From NCBI GenBank assembly GCA_963770375.1, contig CAVYPM010000025.1, positions 173,750 to 237,749 of the forward strand: a stretch of 64,000 nt of DNA, in the 5' to 3' direction. Of this stretch, positions 1-6,823 are shown piece by piece. Both the position numbers and the translations under genes were made by a program. This DNA comes from DASVBE01 sp963770375 (lineage in GTDB: Bacteria; Actinomycetota; Actinomycetes; Streptosporangiales; Streptosporangiaceae). Numbering within the stretch: the first letter of the stretch is position 1; every line of letters starts with the position of its first letter. Under the pieces are notes generated by a model. It was not told the DNA's origin. It made no database searches and saw only the letters and a list, made by a program, of their open reading frames with translations.

Positions 1-689
1 ACCCGGAGCTGGTCCGCGCCGCGGCCAGCGTGGCCGGCCTGGCCCTGCAGAACACCAGCCTGCAGGCCGCCATCAGCGCGCAGATCTACCTGGTCGGCCA
101 GTCGGCCGGCCGGCTCGACGCCGCGGTCGGCGCCGAGCGGCGGCGGATCCGCACCGCGGTCAGCGAGCTGTGCGACGCGGAGCTGGCGGTCATCGCGGGG
201 CGGCTGGCCGAGCTGGTCCAGGCCGGCGAGGAGGCCGCCGGGCCCGCCCGCGGCGCCCAGGACCTGCTCGCCGGGGTGGTGCACGAACTGGCCTGCCTGG
301 CCGACGGCACCGGGCCGCCCGAGCTGGCCCGGCTCGGCCTGGCCGCCGCGCTGACCAGCGCCGCCGCCCGGCTGAGCCCGCGGATCACGGTCCGCGCCGA
401 TCCCGGCCCGCTGCCGTCCGGCGTGGCCGCCGCGGCCTGGTTCGCCGCCTGCGAGCTGATGACGAACGCGGTCAAGCACGGCGGCGGCTGCGCGATCGAG
501 GTCACCGCCTGCCGGGCGGACGGCGGGCTGCTGGTCGAGGTGCGCGACGACGGGCCGGGCGGGGCCGATCCGGCCGGGTCCGGGTTGCGCGGGCTGGCCG
601 AGCGGGCGGTCAGCCTGTCCGGCTCGCTGGTGGTCTCGAGCGTTCCGGAGGCCGGCACCCGCGCGACGGTGCGGCTGCCCCTGCGCTGA
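1..689 (+). CDS. Sensor-kinase-like protein, C-terminal fragment without phosphoacceptor His
   Basis: The frame is open to the left edge, so the N-terminus lies outside the window. The visible part looks like the end of a NarL/LiaS-type histidine kinase: a GAF-like tail, a dimerisation helix beginning GAERRRIRTAVSELCDAEL, then an HATPase_c domain. The N-box is CELMTNAVKHGG, with Asn at residue 146 counted from the GTG at 30. The G-boxes are DDGPGG and GSGLRGLAERA. In the usual family motif RRRIERDLHDGAQQ the phosphoacceptor His sits five residues after the Ile; here that position is Ser (residue 45). The ATP site looks intact while the H-box is gone, so the protein may bind ATP without autophosphorylating. 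No response regulator follows in the window. Confidence 0.75.
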   Translation, partial: PELVRAAASVAGLALQNTSLQAAISAQIYLVGQSAGRLDAAVGAERRRIRTAVSELCDAELAVIAGRLAELVQAGEEAAGPARGAQDLLAGVVHELACLADGTGPPELARLGLAAALTSAAARLSPRITVRADPGPLPSGVAAAAWFAACELMTNAVKHGGGCAIEVTACRADGGLLVEVRDDGPGGADPAGSGLRGLAERAVSLSGSLVVSSVPEAGTRATVRLPLR

Positions 690-892
690 CGGGAACTGCG
701 CTGACGGGCCGCGCCGTTTCCCGGCCCGGCCGTGGGCTGATGGGCTGACCTGGGTTGCGCCGTTTCCGGCCAATGATCGGGTGAGTGGCCCGCGCCACAG
801 ATATGCGTAACTCCTCTTCTATCGCCCACTCTCGTGCAACGATGCCCCAGGCAACGGCACCGGCATCGCGCCCCGGCGGAGGGAGCACGGCA

Positions 893-1327
893 GTGGCAGC
901 ACAGGTTCCGGTAGGCGGCATCCACCACCTCCGGCTCACCGTCACCGACCTGGCCCGGAGCCGGGCGTTCTACACCGGGCTGCTCGGCTTCGAGGTCATC
1001 GCCGAGTCGCCGCCCGATGACGACCCGTCCGCCGCCGAGGTGTTCAAGGTTCTGTTCGGCGGCATCGTGATGAGCCGCGGCGACCTGATCATGGGGCTGC
1101 GGCCGGTGGCGCCGGCCGGCGACCAGTTCAGCGAGGACCGGTCGGGCCTTGATCACCTCAGCTTCAGCGTTCCGTCCCACGCCGATCTGGTCGCGGCGGC
1201 TGCGCTGTTCGACGAGCACGGCGTGCCGCGCGGGGAGATCACCCCGCTGCCGTCGTTCGGCATCTCGGTGCTCCCCTTCCGGGACCCGGACAACCTCGGG
1301 CTGGAGCTGACCGCACCGCTGTCCTGA
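893..1327 (+). CDS. VOC (glyoxalase/dioxygenase superfamily) protein
   Basis: A protein of about 144 residues with the vicinal-oxygen-chelate fold pattern. It has an N-terminal strand GGIHHLRLTVTDLARSRAFY, a central LDHLSFSV strand and a C-terminal GLELTAP strand; the two His and the final Glu sit where VOC proteins bind their metal. I place the start at GTG 893, which follows GGAGGGAG by about 8 bases. An upstream ATG-like start would add 36 residues of unconserved sequence. The family includes glyoxalase I, extradiol dioxygenases and resistance proteins, and the substrate cannot be told from sequence. Flanking genes are not obviously related. Confidence 0.85.
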   Translation: MAAQVPVGGIHHLRLTVTDLARSRAFYTGLLGFEVIAESPPDDDPSAAEVFKVLFGGIVMSRGDLIMGLRPVAPAGDQFSEDRSGLDHLSFSVPSHADLVAAAALFDEHGVPRGEITPLPSFGISVLPFRDPDNLGLELTAPLS

Positions 1328-1414
1328 CTGTCCGGGCTTGTCCTGACGCAAGCCCGCCGTGCTGTCCGGGACTGGGGCTGCCCGGCCGGCCACGGCTGAC
1401 GAACGGAGGAAGCA

Positions 1415-2134
1415 ATGCAGCGCCCGGCCGCGCGGTTCATCTCCACGCTGGCAATGGTCATGGCCGCCGCGCTCGGCGCCGTGTCCTGCGGATCACCGAA
1501 CCGCGCGGGACTGGCCGCGCAGGGCCAGCCGCAGTCGCCGGGATCCAGTCCCCGGCCCGGCAGCAGCTCTCCCGCTGACCCACCCGCGTCCTCGCCCGCG
1601 CCGACGGGGCCGTCGGGGTCCGCCAGCCCGCCCGCATCGCACCGGGGCGGGCCGCACGGGCGGACCGTGGCGAAGCGCCACCGCGGCCCCTGCGCGGGCC
1701 TGTCCTGGCAGAAGGTCACGGCCAGCAAGCCGCGGGTCATGCCGGTGCCGCCGGTGCCGCTGGCCATGTCGATCCGGCTGGGCACGCACCCCAGCTGCCG
1801 GTACGACCGGCTGGTCATCCACTTCACCGGCCGGGTGCCCGGCTACGAGGTCAGGTACGTGTCCGCCAAGGCGGCCGGCCCGGCCGCGCGCCGCCTGGCC
1901 CACCGCGGCGACCGGTTCCTGCTGATCACCCTGCACCCGGCGCAGGCGCACGACCACCGCGGAAGGCAGATGATCAAGCCGTTCGCGCGGACCGCGCCGT
2001 ACCCGCTGCTGCGCGGGTACGCCGTGGTCAGCGACTTCGAGGGCGCCCTGATCATGGTCGCGGTCGTGCACAGGACCCGGCCGTTCCGGGTCGGCATCCT
2101 GCACGAGCGGCTGTACGTCGACGTGCACCGCTGA
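1415..2134 (+). CDS. AMIN-like domain lipoprotein
   Basis: A 239-residue protein with a signal peptide and a candidate lipobox ending at Cys25 (GAVSCG, somewhat off consensus). It is probably exported and lipid-anchored. A Pro/Ser/Gly/Ala-rich linker (about residues 40-85) is followed by a globular domain from about residue 95 to the end, with phrases such as SIRLGTHPSCRYDRLVIHF and PGYEVRYVS. This matches the actinobacterial AMIN-like domain found in cell-envelope proteins. AMIN domains elsewhere target proteins to the wall, but the role of this single-domain form is unknown. Start ATG is preceded by GGAGGAAGCA. Confidence 0.8.
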   Translation: MQRPAARFISTLAMVMAAALGAVSCGSPNRAGLAAQGQPQSPGSSPRPGSSSPADPPASSPAPTGPSGSASPPASHRGGPHGRTVAKRHRGPCAGLSWQKVTASKPRVMPVPPVPLAMSIRLGTHPSCRYDRLVIHFTGRVPGYEVRYVSAKAAGPAARRLAHRGDRFLLITLHPAQAHDHRGRQMIKPFARTAPYPLLRGYAVVSDFEGALIMVAVVHRTRPFRVGILHERLYVDVHR

Positions 2135-2143
2135 GCGCGCGGG

Positions 2144-3028
2144 TCAGGTCTGCAGCGGCATCAGCTCGCGGGCCAGTCCCTCGGCGAACGCGGCCGCGTC
2201 CTGGGCCGGCGTGCCCGGGCGGACCACGAACTTGCTCAGGCCGGCGGCCACGAACTGCTCGATCTTGCGGCGGGCGTCGTCCCAGCCGGACGCCACGATG
2301 CTCGCCGGGTCGGCACCGGGGCGCCGCCTGGCCACCGCCGCGGCCAGCTCGTCCGGGATGCTGCCGTCGGTCACCGCCAGGCTGATGCCGAAGTGCTCGG
2401 GATCGATCTCGCGGCCCGCGCCGGCGGCGGCCGCCTGGATCGCCACCCGGGCCTCGCCGGCGTCGGCCGGGCTCAGGAAGCTGCCCAGCCACCCGTCGCC
2501 CAGCCGCCCCACGCGGCGCAGCCCGGCCGGGGCGCTGCCGCCCAGCCACAGGTCCAGCGGCTTGACCGGGAGCGGCCCCACGCTGGCGTCCCGCACGGTG
2601 AAGAACCGGCCCTCGAAGGTCACCGACGGCTGGGTGAGCAGCGCCCGGACCAGGGCCAGCGACTCGTCGAACACCGCGGCGCGCTGGCCGTCCGGCACCG
2701 GGAACAGGTCCCGCTCGGCCGGGCGGGCCGGGCGAAGGCCGAACACCGGCAGGACCCGGGCGGGCGCCAGCCCGGCCAGCGTGGCCAGCTGCTTGGCCAC
2801 CAGAACCGGGTGACGGCCGGGCAGGACGGTCACGCCGGTGCCCACCTTGAGCTTGCTGGTGGTGGCCAGCGCCCACGTCATCCCGATGAACGGCTCGGCC
2901 AGCGGGCCGTACACCATCTCCGACAGCCACAGCGAGTCCACGCCGAGCCGCTCGAGCTGCGCGGTGACGGCGGTCAGCCCGTCGGGGCCGGCCGCGCCGC
3001 CCAGCCCCATCCCGATCCGGATCTTCAC
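2144..3028 (-). CDS. LLM class flavin/F420-dependent oxidoreductase
   Basis: A 294-residue protein, full length for the luciferase-like monooxygenase superfamily. Typical phrases are LERLGVDSLWLSEMVYG near the N-terminus, KVGTGVTVLPGRHPVLVAKQ, and LDLWLGGSAPAGLRRVGRLG before the C-terminal helices. In actinomycetes these TIM-barrel enzymes usually use F420 and transfer hydride to small organic molecules; the substrate is unknown. The start is GTG at 3028. The stop lies 10 bases from the end of the convergent lipoprotein gene. Confidence 0.85.
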   Translation of the reverse strand: MKIRIGMGLGGAAGPDGLTAVTAQLERLGVDSLWLSEMVYGPLAEPFIGMTWALATTSKLKVGTGVTVLPGRHPVLVAKQLATLAGLAPARVLPVFGLRPARPAERDLFPVPDGQRAAVFDESLALVRALLTQPSVTFEGRFFTVRDASVGPLPVKPLDLWLGGSAPAGLRRVGRLGDGWLGSFLSPADAGEARVAIQAAAAGAGREIDPEHFGISLAVTDGSIPDELAAAVARRRPGADPASIVASGWDDARRKIEQFVAAGLSKFVVRPGTPAQDAAAFAEGLARELMPLQT

Positions 3029-3155
3029 GTTTCCATCCGATCACGCCGCCTGCCTCCAGGCGAGGCCGGCCAGCGCCATGGGTGCCGATCCTGACTAAGG
3101 ATTACGGTTGGCCGCCCGCGGGCCGCCCCGCCCAGGCCGGCCGCCGCCTCCGGCG

Positions 3156-4603
3156 TCAGGGGAGCACGTCGCACAGGGTGTCCAGCGCCCCGGCGAACGC
3201 GTGCTCGGGCGGGGTCCCGTAGCCGACGACCAGCGCGCCGGGCGGCTGGTCGTCCTGGCTCCCGGGTGGCTGGCCGTCTGGTCGTCCTGGCCGCCGGGCT
3301 GCCGGAACCAGCCGAGCCCGCGGAGGGTCAGCCCGGCCCTGGCCGCCCGGCTGACCACCGCCGCCTCGTCCGCTTCCCGCAGGCCGCCGCCCAGCTCGGC
3401 GAGCACGTGCAGGCCGGCCGCGATGCCGGTGACCCGGACGCCGGGGTGCCGCTGCGCCAGGATCTCGGTCAGCCGGTCGCGGCGCCGCCGGTAGCGCAGC
3501 CGGGACCTTCTGATGTGGCGGTCGTACTGCCCGGAATCGATGAACTCGGCCAGCGTGAGCTGCTCGAAGATCCCGGTGTACCCGTCGGCCAGCACCTTGG
3601 CCTCTATCACCGCACTGGTCAGCCGGGGCGGGACGGCCAGCCAGGCCAGGCCCAGCGCCGGGGCCAGGCTCTTGCTCGCCGTCCCCGCGTACGCGACCAG
3701 GCCGGGCGCCAGGCCCTGCAGCGCGCCCAGCGGCCGCCGGTCGTAGCGGAACTCGCCGTCGTAGTCGTCCTCGATGACCAGGCCGCCGTGGTCCCTGGCC
3801 CACTGCAGCACGGCGGCCCGGCGCCGCGCGGCCAGCGGCACGCCCAGCGGGAACTGGTGCGCCGGGGTCAGCAGCACGCCCCCGGCTCCGGTGCCAGCCA
3901 GCTGGCTGACCCTGGCCCCGCTGCCGTCGACGCCGAGCACCGGGGTGGCCAGCCCGGCCGCGATGATCGCGTTCCGGTGCTCCCGCAGCCCGTACCCCTC
4001 GATGGCCAGGCCCTGGGCGCCCTGATCCCGCAGCACGGTCGCCAGCAGGGTGATGGCCTGCGCGAAGCCGGAGCAGATCACGATGTTCTCCGGGGCGGCG
4101 CGGACGCCGCGGACCCGGGCCAGGTAGTGGGCCAGCGTCCGGCGCAGCGCGGGCAGCCCGGCCGGATCCGGGTAGCCCAGGGTGGCGCTCGGCGCGGCGG
4201 TCAGCGCCTTGCGGGCGGCGGCCAGCCAGGCGGCGCGCGGGAACGCCGAGAGGTCCGGCACCCCCGGCGACAGGTCGTAGCTGCGGTTCCTGGCTGGCCG
4301 GTACGGCCGCGGTTCCAGGGCCCGGCCCGGCGGCGGGCCCGCGGATGTGGCCACCCGGGTGCCCGCGCCCTGCCGGGCGGTCAGCCAGCCCTCGGCGACC
4401 AGCTGCCCGTAGGCGTCGGCCACCGTGTTGCGGGCCAGCGAGAGCTCGGCCGCCAGCGCCCGGGACGAGGGGAGCAGCGTGCCCGGCACGAGCCGCCCGC
4501 TGCGGACGGCCTCGCGCAGCGCGTCCTCGAGCCCGGCCCGGCGGCGCGTGCCGCGCAGTTCCAGCAGCAGATCGGGCCCGGGATTGGCCCATGTTTCCGA
4601 CAC
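3156..4603 (-). CDS. MocR/PdxR-type regulator (GntR HTH plus aminotransferase-like domain), frameshifted near the C-terminus
   Basis: An N-terminal GntR winged helix (LPSSRALAAELSLARNTVADAY, about residues 42-63) is joined to a fold-type-I aminotransferase-like domain, with the PLP lysine in AGTASKSLAPALG. MocR regulators sense PLP or amino-acid adducts and control a neighbouring gene. The gene is divergent from the AhpD-like gene, 46 bp away, a common pairing. The conserved C-terminus (ALVVGYGTPPEHAFAGALDT, ending at 3156) is in another frame than the main body. The switch falls at about 3245-3300, inside a near-duplicated segment containing ggtcgtcctgg twice. Either a real slippage event or a sequence error could explain it. 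Confidence 0.8.
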
Positions 4604-4619
4604 AGAACTGGACCATACT

Positions 4620-4640
4620 CCTGGGCTAATCCTGGCTTAG
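4620..4640. promoter_or_regulatory. Direct repeat in the MocR/AhpD divergent intergenic region
   Basis: Two near-identical 10-11 bp units, cctgggctaat and cctggcttag, lie side by side in the 46-bp gap between the divergent MocR gene and the AhpD-like gene. MocR proteins often bind direct repeats in such regions, so this is a candidate operator. The call rests only on the repeat and its position. Confidence 0.35.
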
Positions 4641-4649
4641 CGTGAAGGT

Positions 4650-5105
4650 ATGACGATCACCGCAGACAACGCCCCCCGGATGGACCTCAAGAGCCTGGCC
4701 CCGCGCGTCTACCGGGCGATGCTGGCCCTCGACGCGGCCGCCGGCGAGGGCCTCGAGCCGCCGCTCAAGGAACTCGTCCGGATCCGCGCCTCGCAGCTCA
4801 ACGGCTGCGTCTACTGCATCGACATGCACAGCACCGACGCCCGCAAGGGCGGCGAGAGCGAGCAGCGGATCTACGCCCTGCCCGCCTGGCGGGAGGCGCC
4901 GTACTACACGGCCAGGGAGCGGGCCGCGTTCGCCCTCACCGACGCCGTCACGCTGCTCAGCGAGACCCACGTTCCCCGCGACGTCTACGACGAGGCGGCG
5001 GCCCAGTTCACCGAGCCGGAACTGGCCCAGCTGATCAGCCTGATCCTCACGATCAACGCCTGGAACCGGATCGCCGTCACCACCCGCCTGGAGCCCGGCA
5101 CCTGA
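4650..5105 (+). CDS. Carboxymuconolactone decarboxylase / AhpD-like protein
   Basis: A 151-residue protein with the AhpD-core motif: Cys53 and Cys56 in NGCVYCIDMH, with His60 nearby. This is the redox-active CxxC-H arrangement of alkylhydroperoxidase-like proteins. The upstream stretch ELVRIRASQLNGCVYC is typical. It probably handles peroxides or a quinone/lactone-type substrate in the cytoplasm. Divergence from the MocR gene suggests control by that regulator. ATG 4650 is preceded by a weak GAAGG; the short leader suggests a promoter very close to the start. Confidence 0.9.
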   Translation: MTITADNAPRMDLKSLAPRVYRAMLALDAAAGEGLEPPLKELVRIRASQLNGCVYCIDMHSTDARKGGESEQRIYALPAWREAPYYTARERAAFALTDAVTLLSETHVPRDVYDEAAAQFTEPELAQLISLILTINAWNRIAVTTRLEPGT

Positions 5106-5194
5106 CCCAGCCGCCCCGCCAGCTCCAAACCAATCCGATCGATGCGCTGTCGGTGGCTGGCTTGATCATGGGCTTGCTGGAAAGGAGCTCTTCC

Positions 5195-5536
5195 ATGGCT
5201 GACGCTGCGGCACTGGCCGCTACCTACTTCCGGGCCTGGCAGGACCGGGACTTCGAGCTGTACCGGTCCGTGCTGGCCGAGGACGTGACGTTCGACGGCC
5301 CGATGGGCCAGGCCCGCACTGCGGACGAGTGCGTCCAGGGCATCAAGGGCCTGTCGCAGATCGTCACCGGCATCGTGATCCGCCGCGTGTTCGTGGACGG
5401 CGACGACGTGACCACGTGGTTCGAGCTGCACACCTCGGCCACCAGCGAGCCGTTGCTGGTGGCCAACTGGTGCCACGTCCGCGACGGCAAGATCGCCACC
5501 ATCCGCGTCACCTTCGACCCCCGCCCCCTCGGCTAG
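5195..5536 (+). CDS. SnoaL-like / NTF2-fold protein
   Basis: A 113-residue protein with the SnoaL-like pattern: N-terminal helix ALAATYFRAWQDRDFELY, then LAEDVTFDGPMG and repeated beta strands ending with HVRDGKIATIRVTFDPRP. Such cone-shaped folds serve as polyketide cyclases, isomerases or small-ligand binders; no catalytic residue can be assigned. The start at ATG 5195 follows GGAAAGGAG at good spacing. It lies 89 bp after the AhpD-like gene on the same strand and could be cotranscribed. Confidence 0.8.
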   Translation: MADAAALAATYFRAWQDRDFELYRSVLAEDVTFDGPMGQARTADECVQGIKGLSQIVTGIVIRRVFVDGDDVTTWFELHTSATSEPLLVANWCHVRDGKIATIRVTFDPRPLG

Positions 5537-5543
5537 CCCTGCC

Positions 5544-5598
5544 TCATGATCGCGGAGTTTCCCTGGCCAGGAACACCGGAAAACCTCCGCGATCATGA
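5544..5598. repeat. Inverted-repeat element, copy 1 (subtype I)
   Basis: Perfect 14-bp arms, TCATGATCGCGGAG at 5544-5557 and its complement at 5585-5598, enclose a 27-base centre. It lies between the convergent SnoaL-like gene and the 5733-6407 gene, where it could also terminate transcription. The arms and part of the centre recur at 6722, 16481 and 16974. Its centre (TTTCCCTGGCC) resembles copy 3 more than copies 2 and 4. Confidence 0.85.
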
Positions 5599-5732
5599 AG
5601 GGCGCTCGCCAGCCCGACCCCGGCCACCACGATCGTCGTGCCCGCGCCCCGGGTGGTCATCCCGCCTACGGCGGGCCCGGCCAGCCGCTTCGCTGAGGTC
5701 GCAGAGGTGGCCGGGCCCATCCGCCCGGTGAG

Positions 5733-6407
5733 TCAGCCCACGGTCGGGACAGTCGCGAGATACCAGCTGACCGTCAGGGCACCAGCCGCCAGGCAGGCGG
5801 CCAGCGCCACCGCCACCGCCCCGGCGACAGCCCGCGCGGCCGGTGCCCGTGCCGCGTCACGGCGGACCTGCCACGCCAGCAGCCCGGCCATCAGGCCCGC
5901 GCCGGCCAGCGTCTCGAGCTTGTGACCTGCGGCGAAGCCTTCACCGAGCAGCACTCCGGGAACACCGCCCGCCGCGATCTGAGCCAGCAGGGGCGGCCCG
6001 GAGCGCACCCACCCCGCCGCGAGCCCGGTCAGCGGGCCGATCAGCAGCGCGACCGGTACCCAGAAGCCGGCCGTGCTGCTGGAGACCGGATAGCCGTGCA
6101 GGGCCGCCACGCCGTAGTACCCGGTGGCCAGGCCCACCATGCAGGCCAGCCCCCGGGCCGTGGCGCTGGCGATGCCCGCAGCCGTCAGCGCGACCAGGAA
6201 CGAGACGAGTACCCAGGGACCGCCCGACGTAGACGCCGGGATGACCTGGGAGGGAAACCATTGGGTGACGGCCCCGACCGCCAGGCCGATGACCAGGGCG
6301 GCAATGACGCCCAGGGCCACCCGCACGGCCTGGCCGGCCTTCAGCGGTGCAGCAGCAACCCTCAGCGGGCCTTCAGAGGTCGGCGCCGTAGATGCCTCAA
6401 TAAGCAC
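5733..6407 (-). CDS. Multi-pass membrane protein (DUF6518-like)
   Basis: About 224 residues from GTG 6407, which follows GAGGGG. There are six or so hydrophobic segments, for example VALGVIAALVIGLAVGAVT, GPWVLVSFLVALTAAGIA and FWVPVALLIGPLTGLAAGWV. Gly-rich stretches such as GGVPGVLLGEGFAAGHKLET sit between them. The overall pattern resembles actinobacterial DUF6518 membrane proteins of unknown function, but I recognise it only loosely. The gene stands alone, bracketed by inverted-repeat copies 1 and 2. Confidence 0.65.
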   Translation of the reverse strand: MLIEASTAPTSEGPLRVAAAPLKAGQAVRVALGVIAALVIGLAVGAVTQWFPSQVIPASTSGGPWVLVSFLVALTAAGIASATARGLACMVGLATGYYGVAALHGYPVSSSTAGFWVPVALLIGPLTGLAAGWVRSGPPLLAQIAAGGVPGVLLGEGFAAGHKLETLAGAGLMAGLLAWQVRRDAARAPAARAVAGAVAVALAACLAAGALTVSWYLATVPTVG

Positions 6408-6721
6408 GTTCTGCCCCTCATGTCGGTGGTGCCCGCCACCGGGGCGGCCTGGACGGCGTCCAGCGCGCTGCGCCATCCCGGGACTGCCGCCCGGCCGCGC
6501 AGCACATCGGTAAGTATGGGCAGCGGCTCAGCCCTCGGTAAGGGGAGCTAGGCCTACTTTTACGGCATATCGCCTATTCCGGATTCCAGGGGTTACATGC
6601 CACATCCGAGATACCTGACCAGGCCAGCCCGCGCTGCGCCGGCGGATCATCGGGCGGACCGCGGCTCTGGCCGGCGGGCATGGGGACCCGGCTGGCCTAG
6701 CGTGATCCACCGGGCCCAGTT
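6408..6721. other. Intergenic, no gene seen
   Basis: This is the divergent region between the membrane protein and the ATPase gene. No reading frame here shows a family motif. It ends at inverted-repeat copy 2. It should hold promoters for both flanking genes, but I cannot assign boxes with confidence. Confidence 0.5.
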
Positions 6722-6777
6722 CCATGATCACGGAGGATTTACCACCGCCGGCGGTGCGAAAGCCTCCGTGATCATGG
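6722..6777. repeat. Inverted-repeat element, copy 2 (subtype II)
   Basis: Perfect 15-bp arms, CCATGATCACGGAGG at 6722-6736 and its complement at 6763-6777. The centre contains a second perfect palindrome, CACCGCCGGCGGTG (6743-6756). It lies 46 bp upstream of the ATPase start, so it could affect its expression. The centre (GGAGGATTTACCACCGCC) closely matches copy 4 at 16974-17030. Confidence 0.9.
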
Positions 6778-6823
6778 CGGGCGGCGGCCGGGGCGTGCCA
6801 TATGCTGCGCCCGGAGGTCGCTG

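Noticed and set aside
86..1393. Long minus-strand frame of 435 codons opposite the sensor kinase and VOC genes
   Set aside because: Arg/Ala/Pro-rich shadow of the plus-strand genes; no motif and no ribosome site.
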